Shown in pieces: positions 33,005 through 43,151 of a DNA stretch of 64,000 nt (the stretch's first letter is position 1; every line of letters begins with the position of its first letter). Made by a program: the position numbers and the translations under genes. Source of the stretch: Pseudomonas sp. DG56-2 (lineage in GTDB: Bacteria; Pseudomonadota; Gammaproteobacteria; Pseudomonadales; Pseudomonadaceae); the NCBI RefSeq assembly GCF_004803755.1, contig NZ_CP032311.1, positions 2,992,501 to 3,056,500 on the forward strand, in the 5' to 3' direction. The notes beneath the pieces were generated by a model. The model saw nothing but the letters and a program-made list of their open reading frames with translations. It was not told the DNA's origin and ran no database searches.

Positions 33005-34498
33005 ATGTCTATCGAATTGCCTATCCTCGCGCAGACCCGCGCCTTCGCCAGCGGTCCGCTGAAAATGCTCATCGGTGAGCAATGGCGCGACGCGGCCAGC
33101 GGCAACACCATGAGCTTTCGTAACCCGGCAACAGGTGAAATTCTTGGCAATGTTCCCGCCGCCAGCAGCGAGGATGTCGATCTGGCCGTGCGCGCCGCGC
33201 GCCAGGCGTTCGACGACTCAGCCTGGAGCCGCATGCGTCCACGGGAGCGCCAGAACCTGCTGTGGCGCCTGGCCGACCTGATGGAACGCGATGCACAGGA
33301 ACTGGCCGAGCTCGAATGCCTGAACAACGGCAAAAGTGCCGCCGTGGCTCAGGTCATGGATGTGCAACTGGCGATCGACTTTCTGCGCTACATGGCCGGC
33401 TGGGCGACCAAGATCGAAGGTTCGACCGTCGAGGCTTCGTTGCCGTTGATGCCCAACGACCAGTTCCACGGTTTTATCCGCCGTGAAGCGGTCGGGGTGG
33501 TCGGGGCGATTGTTGCCTGGAACTTCCCGCTGCTGCTGGCTTGCTGGAAACTCGGCCCGGCCTTGGCCACCGGCTGCACCGTGGTTCTGAAGCCGGCGGA
33601 CGAGACCCCACTTACCGCCCTCAAGCTGGCGTCCCTGGTGCTGGAGGCCGGCTATCCGGCGGGTGTCTTCAACGTCATTACCGGCACCGGCCTGAACGCT
33701 GGCGTGGCGCTTACCCGTCACCCCGGCGTGGACAAACTCACCTTCACCGGCTCCACCGAAGTGGGCAAGCAGATCGGCAAAGCGGCGATGGACAACATGA
33801 CCCGCGTGACCCTGGAGCTGGGCGGCAAGTCGCCGACCATCGTCATGGCCGATGCCAACCTGGAGGAAGCCGCCGCCGGTGCCGCCAGCGCCATTTTCTT
33901 CAACCAGGGCCAGGTGTGCTGTGCCGGCTCGCGCCTGTATGTGCATCGCAAGCACTTCGACAATGTGATCGCCGACATCGCTGGCATCGCCAATGGCATG
34001 AAGCTGGGCAACGGTCTGGACCCAAGCGTGCAGATGGGCCCGTTGGTTTCGGCCAAGCAACAGGAGCGCGTCAGCCGCTACATCGAACTGGGTCGCGAAC
34101 TCGGTGCCACCATTGCCTGCGGCGGCGACAGCTTTGGCCCTGGCTACTTCGTCAAGCCGACGGTGATCGTCGATGTCGACCAGCAGCACCGCCTGGTGCA
34201 AGAAGAAATCTTCGGCCCGGTACTGGTGGCCATGCCTTTCGATGATCTCGACGAAGTGGTACGTCTGGCCAATGACAACCCGTACGGCCTGGGCGCGAGC
34301 ATCTGGTCCAACGACCTGTCGGCGGTGCACCGGATGATCCCGCGCATCAAGTCCGGCTCGGTGTGGGTCAACTGTCACAGCGCCCTGGACCCGGCGCTGC
34401 CATTTGGCGGCTACAAACTCTCGGGCGTGGGCCGGGAGATGGGCGCTGCGGCCATCGAGCATTACACCGAGCTCAAAACAGTCCTGATCAAACTCTGA
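33005..34498 (+). CDS. peaE: Phenylacetaldehyde-type aldehyde dehydrogenase
   Basis: 497-residue NAD-dependent aldehyde dehydrogenase. Glu271 (TLELGGKSP) and Cys305 (NQGQVCCAGSR) form the active site, and GSTEVGKQIG binds the coenzyme. The sequence is of the FeaB/StyD phenylacetaldehyde dehydrogenase type. In the P. putida U phenylethylamine cluster the equivalent gene is peaE. It would oxidise the aldehyde released by the amine dehydrogenase to the acid. A consensus sigma-54 promoter lies just upstream, and the porin gene follows by 118 bp. Other aryl or aliphatic aldehydes may also be substrates. Confidence 0.88.
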   Translation: MSIELPILAQTRAFASGPLKMLIGEQWRDAASGNTMSFRNPATGEILGNVPAASSEDVDLAVRAARQAFDDSAWSRMRPRERQNLLWRLADLMERDAQELAELECLNNGKSAAVAQVMDVQLAIDFLRYMAGWATKIEGSTVEASLPLMPNDQFHGFIRREAVGVVGAIVAWNFPLLLACWKLGPALATGCTVVLKPADETPLTALKLASLVLEAGYPAGVFNVITGTGLNAGVALTRHPGVDKLTFTGSTEVGKQIGKAAMDNMTRVTLELGGKSPTIVMADANLEEAAAGAASAIFFNQGQVCCAGSRLYVHRKHFDNVIADIAGIANGMKLGNGLDPSVQMGPLVSAKQQERVSRYIELGRELGATIACGGDSFGPGYFVKPTVIVDVDQQHRLVQEEIFGPVLVAMPFDDLDEVVRLANDNPYGLGASIWSNDLSAVHRMIPRIKSGSVWVNCHSALDPALPFGGYKLSGVGREMGAAAIEHYTELKTVLIKL

Positions 34499-34592
34499 AA
34501 CGCTCGCCTGGCCCAGTAGCAGTGGCTGCCTGACGGCGTTGTCCACGGCTGCTGGGCCCGGCAGCGGCCTGTCGTTTCGCGTTCCATCCGCC

Positions 34593-34606
34593 AATAAAAA
34601 CAACAA
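34593..34606 (+). promoter_or_regulatory. AANAANAA motif before the porin gene
   Basis: AATAAAAACAACAA runs into the AAGGAG ribosome site of the gene starting at 34617. Confidence 0.4.
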
Positions 34607-34616
34607 GGAGCATCCG

Positions 34617-35930
34617 ATGATTCGCAGCAACCGCACCCTTCTCGCCCTGGCCTTGCTCGCGGGTACCTCCCAGGCCCACGAGCTCTACAACAAGGATGGC
34701 AGCGTTCTCAATGCCGACCTTGAAGCGCTGTTTGGCGTGTTCCACAGTGACGAAAGCTATGCCATTGGCGGTAATCGCCAGCCCGGCAGCAGTGCCTGGC
34801 GCGAGGGTTACGCCAAGTACGGGCTGAGCGGCAGCCAGGCCTTTGCCGACATCGGCAGCCTCTACGGCGCATTCTCTCTGCTCAGTTCTGCCACCTGGGG
34901 CGACGGTGATGCCGCCGGCCTGACCTTGGGCAGCGAGCGCCGCACCGCTGTCGAGGACGCTTATCTAGGCTGGCGTTCCGACAATCTGTTCCCGGCGTTG
35001 GGAGAAAACGGCGTGGACATCTCCGGCGGGCGGCAAGTGGTGACCCTCGGCGAGGGTTTTCTTATCCAGGGCGATCCGGTCAACCTCGGCAAGGTCGACC
35101 TGGGCGCCAACTTCAACCGCGGTGGCGCCTATTACCTGGCCGCGCGCAAAGCCTTCGACCGCACCGCAGTACTGCGTCTGGGGGGCAGCGAAGGCCTGCG
35201 TGGCGATCTGATCTGGCTTAAATCCGATAACCACTATCAGGCCGATACCGAACTGGCCGTTGCCAACATCGAACATATCAGCGATGCCGGCACCCTCGGT
35301 CTGTCCTGGATTCACGGCATGGACGTCGATCAGCGCTACGCATCGATCCTCGGCCTTGAGGAACGCGATGGCATGGACACCATCAGCCTGCGCGGACGCA
35401 GCAGCCTGGGCATCAAGGACTTGGACGTGGCCGCCGAATACGTCACTCAGGAAAAAGACAGCGGACGCGAGAACGCCTGGTACGTGGAAGCGGGATGGAC
35501 CTTCTCCGACGTCGCCTGGACACCGGCGGCCAGCTATCGCTACAGCCGATTTTCTGAATCATTCGACCCGCTGTTCTATGGCGCCAGCCGTGGCTATGGC
35601 ACCTGGTTCCAGGGCGAAGTGGCGGCCAACTACGCCGGGCCTTTCAACACCAACACCCAAGTCCATCACCTGGCCTTGAAAGCCAAGCCGCGCGAGAACT
35701 TGACGGTAGGCGCGCTGTATTACGACTTTGCCACGCTGGACAAGGACCGGGGCAACCTCGGCGGCCGGGAACTGGACCTGTACCTGGAGTGGATGGTCAA
35801 TGACCATTGGCTGATCAGCCCGCTGGTGGGTTTCTATAAACCCGAGCGCAGTGCCGAAGACGGCGGCGTACAGTTGGGCAGCAGCGACACCAGCACCTAT
35901 CTGCAGTTGTTGGTGGGCACCTTCTTCTGA
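34617..35930 (+). CDS. Outer-membrane porin-like beta-barrel protein
   Basis: 437 residues. The signal peptide ends near AGTSQA (residue 20). The mature part has repeated amphipathic strands, many Gly-aromatic pairs, and ends in LLVGTFF, the C-terminal Phe typical of barrel insertion. AAGGAG precedes ATG 34617. Its place after the aldehyde dehydrogenase suggests that it admits the amine to the periplasm, where the dehydrogenase works. The P. putida U pea cluster also includes a membrane protein here, but the exact equivalence was not checked. It is convergent with qhpG, 4 bp away. Confidence 0.78.
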   Translation: MIRSNRTLLALALLAGTSQAHELYNKDGSVLNADLEALFGVFHSDESYAIGGNRQPGSSAWREGYAKYGLSGSQAFADIGSLYGAFSLLSSATWGDGDAAGLTLGSERRTAVEDAYLGWRSDNLFPALGENGVDISGGRQVVTLGEGFLIQGDPVNLGKVDLGANFNRGGAYYLAARKAFDRTAVLRLGGSEGLRGDLIWLKSDNHYQADTELAVANIEHISDAGTLGLSWIHGMDVDQRYASILGLEERDGMDTISLRGRSSLGIKDLDVAAEYVTQEKDSGRENAWYVEAGWTFSDVAWTPAASYRYSRFSESFDPLFYGASRGYGTWFQGEVAANYAGPFNTNTQVHHLALKAKPRENLTVGALYYDFATLDKDRGNLGGRELDLYLEWMVNDHWLISPLVGFYKPERSAEDGGVQLGSSDTSTYLQLLVGTFF

Positions 35931-35934
35931 GGTG

Positions 35935-37239
35935 TCAGCCCTGATAACCCTGCGCAGCCAGCCAGTTGCGCAGCATGGCCTGCTCGGCAGCGGGCCTTGC
36001 GCCCAGCAACTGCTCCAACCCTTGCCCACTGCGCAGGCCACTGACCACTGGCGCCAACGGCACACCCTGCAAGTGCCAAATACCCAGGGGCTGGTCTGCA
36101 CTGACCACCACCTCGGCCTCATCGATGAAACCATCGCTCACCACCGGCCGACGCTCGACCCGCAACTGGCGGTAGTCAGCGGCCAGATGAAGCGGTTGGG
36201 CATCCGGCCAGGACTGGCGCTTGTCCCAGAATGCTTGGCCGACCTTGCCCCGCTCCTGGGCATAGAAGTCCCTGCCGATACGGGCGAAACGCAAGAACAG
36301 TTGCTCGATGCGCTCCTGATGAAAACGCAGCGCCAACGCCTTGTGTCGAGGACGGCGCAGTAACGTGTTGATCACCGCAGGCGCCTGCAACGCCGAAGAC
36401 AACGACTGGAAAATACCGTTGCCGGACAGCGGGTCCACGGCCATCGCCGCATCACCGACGCGCAGCCAATTGTCCCCGGCGCACCGGCCGGCAAGAATCG
36501 CCGTGCTGCTGCGCGCGTAGACCTCTACGGCCTGGGTGGCTGCAGCACCAAACATTTCAGCGACCAGCGCCGACTGGCGCCGACGCTGGGCACAATACTC
36601 GGCGAGTTGCGCCTTGCCCGGCAGTGCACCGGCGCTGCTGTCCAGGCTGATCTGCCAATAGCACCGGCCATCGGCCAGGCGCGCCATCCAGGCCCAGCCG
36701 TCGGCGAGGCTTTCTACCGCCGACAGCGGCTCACCCGGTTGCTCACGCCACAGATTGAGCAAGCTGACACTTTCCGGCCCGCGCAGGCGACTGGCGGTCA
36801 GCGGCGCCTGACGCCCGCGAGCCTCAACCAGAAACCCGGCCGTCAGTAACCTGCCGTCGTGCAGTTGCACCTGGTGCCCGTCGGTGCGACTGCTCAGATC
36901 AGCGACGCGTGCTTCGATCACCTCGACACCCGCATTACGCAGGTCTTCGCGCAGCGCCTGATCGAAGCAACTGCGATCAAGCAGGCATTCCTGGTTGAGC
37001 CATTGGCGCTGGCCATTCCACTCCACCCGGCGCCTGGAAGGCATCGCGGCCTGTTCCAGTGCCTTGCCCAAACCGGCATGGCGCAGCCCTTCCAGTACCC
37101 GCTGCGACACCCCTTCCACGGCGTCGAACCGACGCCAGTCGGAGACGACCTGCACCCGGTAACCCAGTCGCTGCAAACCCATGGCAGTTGCCGCACCCGC
37201 AGGGCCGGCGCCGAGCACCAAAATACATGGCTCAGTCAT
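35935..37239 (-). CDS. qhpG: FAD-dependent monooxygenase for tryptophylquinone formation
   Basis: 434-residue flavoprotein with GAGPAG at 10-15 for ADP binding and VGDAAMAVDPLSGNG for the flavin ribityl/pyrophosphate site. In Paracoccus denitrificans QhpG hydroxylates the gamma-subunit tryptophan that becomes part of CTQ. The start is ATG 37239 with GGGAG upstream; the gene overlaps the end of the protease gene by 8 bp, so the two are coupled. It is the last gene of the regulator-exporter-protease-oxygenase operon. Confidence 0.9.
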   Translation of the reverse strand: MTEPCILVLGAGPAGAATAMGLQRLGYRVQVVSDWRRFDAVEGVSQRVLEGLRHAGLGKALEQAAMPSRRRVEWNGQRQWLNQECLLDRSCFDQALREDLRNAGVEVIEARVADLSSRTDGHQVQLHDGRLLTAGFLVEARGRQAPLTASRLRGPESVSLLNLWREQPGEPLSAVESLADGWAWMARLADGRCYWQISLDSSAGALPGKAQLAEYCAQRRRQSALVAEMFGAAATQAVEVYARSSTAILAGRCAGDNWLRVGDAAMAVDPLSGNGIFQSLSSALQAPAVINTLLRRPRHKALALRFHQERIEQLFLRFARIGRDFYAQERGKVGQAFWDKRQSWPDAQPLHLAADYRQLRVERRPVVSDGFIDEAEVVVSADQPLGIWHLQGVPLAPVVSGLRSGQGLEQLLGARPAAEQAMLRNWLAAQGYQG

Positions 37240-37927
37240 GTTCGCTCCCCCGGCGCTCCGGGCCGATAAATGCCGCGTTATCGCGCAGGTAGACCAGCAC
37301 CTGCTCACGGCTGGCTGCCGGTTGTGCGCTCAACAACCCGCGGATCTGACCGCACAATGCGGCGCTGGCCAAACTCGCTCCAGCCCGGCCGCAAGACGGA
37401 TCAACCTGTGCGCCAAAGTCTGCCTGGGCCGTGTCCAACCGCGACCATTGACCGTGGCCACAGCGAGCGTCGCCGGTCACGCGAATGACTTCCGGATAAC
37501 TGGCCGGATACACCGCCGCTCCGCGCGCCGGGCTCGAAGCACAGAGCAGCACGCCAGCCTCGACAGCCGCGGCACAGGCCGCACGCAGCACATGACGATC
37601 CTGTTGCAGACCGAGGCTCATGTTGATCAGCGTCGCCCCCTGTTCGACCAGCCACAACAACGCCGCACTGACCTGCAGGGCCGAGGTCAACCATTGTTCA
37701 GCGAACACTTGCGCTACCAGCACCTCCCCGCTGCCTCCCTGCCCCAGCAGACAGTCGAGCACTTGGCTGCCATGGCCCAAGGCATCAGCCAGCGTCTCGC
37801 CCTCGCACAGCACTCCCTCCTGTAGCCAGAAGCGCCGGGCAGCGGTGACGCCTTCGGCCTGCCGCGGCGCAAAGCCGGTATCGATCACACCGACGCGTAC
37901 CTCAGTGTCCATGGCGTACCGGCTCAT
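37232..37927 (-). CDS. qhpE: Subtilisin-like serine protease that removes the gamma-subunit leader
   Basis: 231 residues forming a minimal subtilase domain without signal or prodomain. The triad is Asp16 (VIDTGF), His52 (LGHGSQ) and Ser185 (GASLAS). In the known system QhpE acts in the cytoplasm on the thioether-linked gamma subunit to cut off its leader. Two ATG codons are possible, 37927 and 37912; neither has a strong ribosome site and both overlap the end of the ABC transporter gene (26 or 11 bp), which points to translational coupling. Confidence 0.88.
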   Translation of the reverse strand: MSRYAMDTEVRVGVIDTGFAPRQAEGVTAARRFWLQEGVLCEGETLADALGHGSQVLDCLLGQGGSGEVLVAQVFAEQWLTSALQVSAALLWLVEQGATLINMSLGLQQDRHVLRAACAAAVEAGVLLCASSPARGAAVYPASYPEVIRVTGDARCGHGQWSRLDTAQADFGAQVDPSCGRAGASLASAALCGQIRGLLSAQPAASREQVLVYLRDNAAFIGPERRGSEHD

Positions 37928-39635
37928 TTTCGATCAGGCGCAAGCGACCATCTTCCAGGTGCAGATGCAAATCGGCATCGGCCAATGTCGACGGGCGATG
38001 GCTGATAAGAATGCGTGTACGTCCGGCAAACAGTTGGTCAATCGCACTGATCACCTCACGCTCGGTGGCTTCATCGACGGCCGAGGTCGCTTCGTCGAGC
38101 ACCAGTATCGACGGTTCCTGCAACAATGCCCGGGCAATGGCGATACGCTGCTTCTGCCCTCCAGATAGTTGCTGGCCACGCTCGCCCAGTGGTCCGTCCA
38201 GACCCATGGGCAAGCTCTGCACCAGGCTGTCCAGGCGAGTCAATTGCACTACCCGCTCCAGATCGGCACGGCTGGCGTTCGGACGGCTGTAGCAGAGGTT
38301 CTGTGCCAGCGTGCCGCGAAACAGCACAATGTCCTGGCTGACCACGGCAATGCGCTCGCGCACCGCCAGCAGGTCGAGGTGACGCAGGTCTTCGCCATCG
38401 AGCAGAATCCGCCCCTGATCAGGGTCGTAGAAGCGCTGCAGCAGATCGATCAAGGTCGACTTGCCGACCCCCGAGGCACCGCTGATGGCCACCTTCAAGC
38501 CAGCGGCAATACAGATATGGGCGTCGCTCAACACCGCACCACGGCGTTGCTCATGGGCGAAATGCACACCCTCAAGGCGCAGCTCACCAGGCCCCTTGGG
38601 CATCGGCACTGGCGATTCCGGCTGGCGTACGGTGACCGGCTCCTGCTGTAGCTCCATCACCCGCATCAGGCTGACCGCCATGCGTTGCACGGCGACATAC
38701 AGCCCAAGCAAGCTCTGCACGGGCCCGACCGCCATCCCCAGGTAGGTAGAGAACGCGATCAGCGCACCCAATTGCCAGGTGCCCTGGATCACCCAATACC
38801 CGCCCACCAGGAATGCCGCCGCGCGACACAGCGATGTCAGGGTGCCCGGCACCGCTTGAGTGAAGAACTCGGTGACCTGCACTTTGAGCAACTGGCCCAT
38901 ATAGCCCTGGCCCAAGTGCCCGAGGCGCTCGGCTTCACGCTTTTGCTGACCGGCTGCCTGAATGAACTTCATGGCGGGCAAGGTCTCGACCAGAAACGAG
39001 GACACATCTGCCGAACGCTCGCGCAGACTGCGCACTTCGCGTTCGACCTTGCGGCGCATCCAGCGCAGCCACAGCACTTCGATTGGAATCAGCAATGCCA
39101 GCAGCAACGACAACTGCCACGACAGCATCAGCATCAGACTCACCGCACCGATCAGGCCGATCAGGCTGGAGACGGCGGAAAACATCGAGTCCACGGCAAA
39201 GCGCTGAATCTCGGCAACGTCCCCATCGAGCCGCGAGAGAATGTCACCCAGGCGCTTGCGTCCGTAGAAGCCCGGTGACAGTTGCTGCAGGTGGCCATAA
39301 AGGTCGTCGCGCAGGGCGAACAGGATGCGTCCGGACAGGCGCGTGTGCAGGTAGCGGTTGATCCCCGACAGCACGGTGCCGAGCACACCGGCGGCGATCA
39401 TGATCAGCGCGATGTGCCACAGGGTGTCGAAGTTCTTCGCCAGCAGCCCGTCATCGATCAAGGTCTTGACCAGCCAAGGCTGGGCCAACACCAGCAGCGA
39501 GGCACTCAATGACAAGCCCAGCAGCACCGCGATCGCCCGCCACTGTGGACGCACAAAGCTGTACAGCCAGGCCAGGGCACGGCGCATGAGTTCGGGGTCG
39601 TTGGCGTCGACCAAGCGCAGGAAAAGACCTCGCAT
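37902..39635 (-). CDS. qhpF: ABC exporter (fused membrane and ATPase domains) for the gamma subunit
   Basis: 577 residues: six membrane helices in the first 300 residues, then an ATPase domain with Walker A GASGVGKST, the signature LSGGQKQR, Walker B ILVLDEATSA and the H-loop ISHRPS. Known QhpF exports the processed gamma subunit, which lacks a normal signal peptide. ATG 39635 is chosen over a TTG three codons upstream that overlaps the regulator stop; it lies five bases past that stop. Confidence 0.88.
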   Translation of the reverse strand: MRGLFLRLVDANDPELMRRALAWLYSFVRPQWRAIAVLLGLSLSASLLVLAQPWLVKTLIDDGLLAKNFDTLWHIALIMIAAGVLGTVLSGINRYLHTRLSGRILFALRDDLYGHLQQLSPGFYGRKRLGDILSRLDGDVAEIQRFAVDSMFSAVSSLIGLIGAVSLMLMLSWQLSLLLALLIPIEVLWLRWMRRKVEREVRSLRERSADVSSFLVETLPAMKFIQAAGQQKREAERLGHLGQGYMGQLLKVQVTEFFTQAVPGTLTSLCRAAAFLVGGYWVIQGTWQLGALIAFSTYLGMAVGPVQSLLGLYVAVQRMAVSLMRVMELQQEPVTVRQPESPVPMPKGPGELRLEGVHFAHEQRRGAVLSDAHICIAAGLKVAISGASGVGKSTLIDLLQRFYDPDQGRILLDGEDLRHLDLLAVRERIAVVSQDIVLFRGTLAQNLCYSRPNASRADLERVVQLTRLDSLVQSLPMGLDGPLGERGQQLSGGQKQRIAIARALLQEPSILVLDEATSAVDEATEREVISAIDQLFAGRTRILISHRPSTLADADLHLHLEDGRLRLIENEPVRHGH

Positions 39636-39640
39636 GACCG

Positions 39641-41548
39641 TCAACTGCGCAGTTGCTTGAGTTTGCGGTACAGGGTCGCGCGACTGATACCTAAGGCATC
39701 GGCCGCCGCCGTTACATTGCCCTGGTGCCGCTCCAGTGCGCCGCGGATCAATTCCACTTCATTCTCACGAATGCTGCCCGGTGGCGGGCTGCTGCCGTTG
39801 AGCTCTTCCAGCAGACAATCGGTCAGGTGCTCGAGGCCCAGCACCTGCTCATCGGTTTCACGCATGGCCAGGGCCGAGCGCAGGACCATTTCCAACTGAC
39901 GGATGTTGCCCGGCCAATCGAAGTTTTCCAGTAGCTCGCTCAGGTCCTTGTCCAGGCGCACACTTTCAGCGCCGAACTTGCGCATCAGGCTGGCAATCAC
40001 TGCCGTGAGGTCATCGCGGTCGCGCAGCGCTGGCAGGCGCAGGCTGACACCGTTGACCCGGTAGTAAAGGTCTTCACGGAAATGCTTGTCGAGTACCAGG
40101 CGCTTGAGGTCGCGGTGAGTGGCGCAAATGATCGCCACATCGATGTCCTGCTCGTCGCCCGCACCGAGCGGCGCCACCCGACGCTCCTGCAGTACCCGCA
40201 ACAGGCGCGCCTGCAACGCCAGCGGCATGTCGCCAATCTCGTCAAGGAACAAGGTGCCGCCGTGGGCCTGCATCAAGCGCCCAACCATGCCGCCGCGCCG
40301 TGAGCCGGTAAAGGCCCCCTCGCGGTAGCCGAACAGTTCCGATTCGATCAGCCCTTCGGGAATGGCCGCACAGTTTACCGCGACAAAGGCCTTGCCCGAG
40401 CGTGGACCCGCTTGATGCAAGGCCCGCGCAACCACTTCCTTGCCGGTACCGGTCTCACCCAATAGCAGCACCGGCAAGTCATTGCTCAAGCCTTGGCGGG
40501 CCATGCGCAAGGCGCGGGCGAAGCGCAGGTCGTTACCGGCCAGCGCCTCGAGCTCGGCACCTTTCTGTGGGGCCGCAGGCTTGCTGGTGACGGGAACCGA
40601 ATTCAGGCTAGAATGGCGCGGCAGGTGAACGGTGCGGAAGAAAAACTCGCCCTTGGCAGTCTGCACGCTGCTGATGCCGCCTTGCCACAAACGCGCCATG
40701 AATGCCGCCGAACGCTCGCCCATCAGCTCACTGCAGCAGCGCCCGACCAGTTCCTGGCGCGGCACCTGCAACAACGCACAGGCCTGGTCATTGGCAGCCA
40801 ATACCTCGCCCGCCAGGCTCAGCGCCAGCAGGCCATGCCAGGCACTGCCAAGGTATTGCGCACGGCTGTGGAAGGTCAGCACCAACTGCTCAGGGTAGCG
40901 CTGGCCGAACATACGGCTTTCGATATTGCCGGCCGCCAGCAGCAGGGTCGAGAGGTTGTCCTGAGGTTGGGCCATGACCCCTTCACGGGTCAGGTCGAGC
41001 ACACCGATCACCTCGCCTTGCGGATCGCGCAGCGGTACCGAGGTACAGGAGAATGGACTGAGACGGTCGAGGTAGTGTTCGCCACAGTTGATCAGCGTCG
41101 GGCGCCCTTCGACCACTGCGGTGCCGATGGCGTTGGTGCCGCGCAGCGATTCGCTCCAGCAGGCACCTGGGTGAAGGTCGCGCAGGCCGGATTGACGCAG
41201 CACATCGGTGGGGCCATCGATTGCCAGGACGTTGGCCTCGGCATCGCCAAGAATAATGATGCCGCCTTTGCCCTGGCGACCGACCAGGTATTCAAGTTCA
41301 GGGGTGGCAGCGTCGATCAGCAGACGGTTGCTTTCCAGCAACGCCTTCAGATCGGCGGCCTGGGACATCTCACGGTGTTCGCCTTCCAGGCAGTTCAAGC
41401 CGTAGCCAAGGCTGCGCCGCCAGGACGCATCGATTTCCTCGCGCAGCATGCCCTGCGGCAGTTCACCGTCGTGAACCAGTTTAAGACGAGCCTGACGAGA
41501 CTCGTGGAGCGGATCAGCAGCGTTTGTTATTGGTATATATCGCGCCAT
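39641..41548 (-). CDS. qhpR: AcoR-type sigma-54-dependent activator
   Basis: 635 residues: a GAF-like sensor region (about 60-215), a PAS-like region (about 225-310), an AAA+ domain with Walker A GETGTGKE (364-371) and GAFTGS loop (411-416) that contacts sigma-54, and a C-terminal Fis-type helix-turn-helix ([19 protein letters not shown]). It should activate the -24/-12 promoters seen at 30379, 32719 and 32953 in response to the amine or its product. The inducer cannot be read from sequence. GGAG precedes ATG 41548, and the gene leads the qhpF-E-G operon. Confidence 0.9.
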   Translation of the reverse strand: MARYIPITNAADPLHESRQARLKLVHDGELPQGMLREEIDASWRRSLGYGLNCLEGEHREMSQAADLKALLESNRLLIDAATPELEYLVGRQGKGGIIILGDAEANVLAIDGPTDVLRQSGLRDLHPGACWSESLRGTNAIGTAVVEGRPTLINCGEHYLDRLSPFSCTSVPLRDPQGEVIGVLDLTREGVMAQPQDNLSTLLLAAGNIESRMFGQRYPEQLVLTFHSRAQYLGSAWHGLLALSLAGEVLAANDQACALLQVPRQELVGRCCSELMGERSAAFMARLWQGGISSVQTAKGEFFFRTVHLPRHSSLNSVPVTSKPAAPQKGAELEALAGNDLRFARALRMARQGLSNDLPVLLLGETGTGKEVVARALHQAGPRSGKAFVAVNCAAIPEGLIESELFGYREGAFTGSRRGGMVGRLMQAHGGTLFLDEIGDMPLALQARLLRVLQERRVAPLGAGDEQDIDVAIICATHRDLKRLVLDKHFREDLYYRVNGVSLRLPALRDRDDLTAVIASLMRKFGAESVRLDKDLSELLENFDWPGNIRQLEMVLRSALAMRETDEQVLGLEHLTDCLLEELNGSSPPPGSIRENEVELIRGALERHQGNVTAAADALGISRATLYRKLKQLRS

Positions 41549-41562
41549 TTGAAACTCCGGGA

Positions 41563-41589
41563 CTGCCAGATGTCATGGACTTCTGGCAG
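41563..41589. repeat. Hairpin/inverted repeat upstream of the activator gene
   Basis: CTGCCAGA and TCTGGCAG, 8-bp perfect arms with an 11-nt spacer, 15 bp upstream of ATG 41548. It may be an operator, a leader hairpin, or an end signal for the broken gene at 41700. Nothing else is seen in the 151-bp gap. Confidence 0.4.
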
Positions 41590-41699
41590 TTTGCTTGAGC
41601 TTTGTCCCGTCGTCACCTGCTTGTGCCGACAGCCTCGTCAGGCAGAGTGGCACAAGGTTCCGCTTACGTAAAGGTAACAAAGGGCAACGTATGCAGCTA

Positions 41700-42160
41700 T
41701 TAGCGAGTACCCTCCTTAAGACCGAGCAATTGCCATTCCCAGCGCAGACCCTGGCCAAAACCGCCACCCAGCTCAGCAAAGAGCTTGGCAACGTCGCCTG
41801 CAGTTTCTTCGCGCGACCAGTCCCGCTGCAATTCGCTCAGATAGACCGCGGCAGTGATGGGTTTAGCGCCTGACTGTACCATGTGCTGGACGCCACGCTC
41901 ATGACCCTCCTCGCTCCCACCGCCGGAAGCATCGGTGACGATGTAAACGTCATATCCAGCAGCCAAGGTGCTCTGCACGGCGAGGTTCAAACAAACTTCG
42001 GTCCACAGCCCGGCAATTACCAGCTTGGTCTTGCCAGTCTTCTCGACCTAGTTGCGTACCCGCTCATCGTCCCAGGAGTTCAGGCCGGTACGGTCAATCG
42101 GCTGCTGCTCGGGGAACACCGCCTGTACTTCCTGGAAAAGCAGAAGCCGCTTTCAAACTG
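41700..42160 (-). pseudogene. Remnant of an isochorismatase-family (YcaC-like) hydrolase
   Basis: The minus strand encodes the C-terminal part of a cysteine hydrolase of the isochorismatase family, including the nucleophile segment LWTEVCLNL and YIVTDASGG. An in-frame TAG at 42048-42050 interrupts it, within VRN-stop-VEKTGKTK. Upstream of FQEVQAVFPEQQ another stop occurs, and the N-terminal third is absent. The longest open piece (96 codons, 41700-41990) would lack the catalytic cysteine, so no active enzyme is expected. Divergent hydrolase-LysR pairs are common in Pseudomonas, and the neighbour at 42202 is such a LysR gene. Confidence 0.85.
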
Positions 42161-42201
42161 TCGATAGTGCGCTCAACGCCCCCTATTTCAGAACGATAGA
42201 C

Positions 42202-43112
42202 ATGCAGGACCTCAACGATCTCTATTTATTTGCTCAAGCTGTCGAGCACGGTGGTTTCACGCCAGCCGGCCGGGCACTCGATATACCAAAGTCAACACTC
42301 AGTCGACGAGTCGCGGGCTTGGAAAAGCGTCTGGGTGTACGCCTCATTCAGCGCTCGACACGTCATTTTTCGGTGACCGAAATCGGCCACGAATACCATC
42401 GTCATTGCCTGGCCATGCTCGTCGAAGCGGAAAGCGCAGACGAAGTTGTCGAGCGACATCGTTCCATACCGCAAGGCATTGTGCGCTTGAGCTGTCCCAC
42501 CGCGCTGCTCAGTGCCTGGGTGGGCCCAATGCTGGCCGAATTCATGGCCCAGTACCCGCTTGTTGAGTTGCAGGTAGAAAGCACTAACCGATCGGTCGAC
42601 TTGATCCAGGAAGGTATGGACCTGGCACTCAGGGTTCGCTTTCCACCCTTGGAAAACAGTGAGCTGGTTATGAAAACACTGGGTGAGAGTCGCCAGGTTT
42701 TGGTGGCCGCCAGCGAGTTACGTGCACGCTTGCCAAAACGCCCAACGCCGCTGCAAGTAGCATCCCTCCCTACCCTGCATTGGGGATCTCAACAACGCGA
42801 GTATCACTGGGAAATCGAGGGGTCGGGTCGGATCGGATACTGACCCTCATTCGTCACCAGCCACGCTACATCACTGAGGATCTGATGGCGCTGCGCGCGG
42901 CAGCATTGGTGGGTATCGGGGTAACGCAACTGCCGGAGGTGGTCGTGCGTGACGACATCGCCCAGGGTCGACTGGTCAATGTGCTACCCGAGTGGGCGCC
43001 TCGTGCGGGAATCGTTCATGTTGTATTCCCTTCCCGCCGAGGCTTGCTGCCTTCCGTGCGCTCTTTAATTGACTTTCTGGAAAAGCGCTTCGCTCAAAGC
43101 ACCCTGAGCTGA
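42202..43112 (+). pseudogene. LysR-family regulator with a frameshift
   Basis: From ATG 42202 the frame gives a normal LysR N-terminus (MQDLNDLYLFAQAVEHGGF, winged helix to about residue 60) and most of the effector domain, but stops at 42841-42843 after the segment YHWEIEGSGRIGY. The remaining C-terminal part (RHQPRYITEDLMALRAAAL to SLIDFLEKRF) continues in another frame to 43112. A single-base change near 42815-42838 separates the two halves. It is either a real disruption, fitting the broken hydrolase beside it, or a sequencing error. If intact it would be a CrgA-like LysR regulator. Confidence 0.85.
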
Positions 43113-43133
43113 AAAGGGTGTTTTGAGTCGATG

Positions 43134-43151
43134 GGACTGAGAAGTCAGTCC
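43134..43151. terminator. Short hairpin between convergent genes
   Basis: GGACTGA-GAAG-TCAGTCC, a 7-bp stem with a 4-nt loop that includes the stop codon of the DUF1254 gene. It fills the 32-bp gap to the LysR remnant. Confidence 0.35.

Noticed and set aside
33218..34636. A 472-codon minus-strand frame opposite the aldehyde dehydrogenase
   Set aside because: The plus-strand gene has catalytic motifs and a consensus promoter; the antisense frame has no domain.
41648..41663. TGGCAC followed by GC, resembling a sigma-54 promoter upstream of the broken LysR region
   Set aside because: The GG-to-GC spacing is 11 instead of 10 bases and the -12 box is poor.
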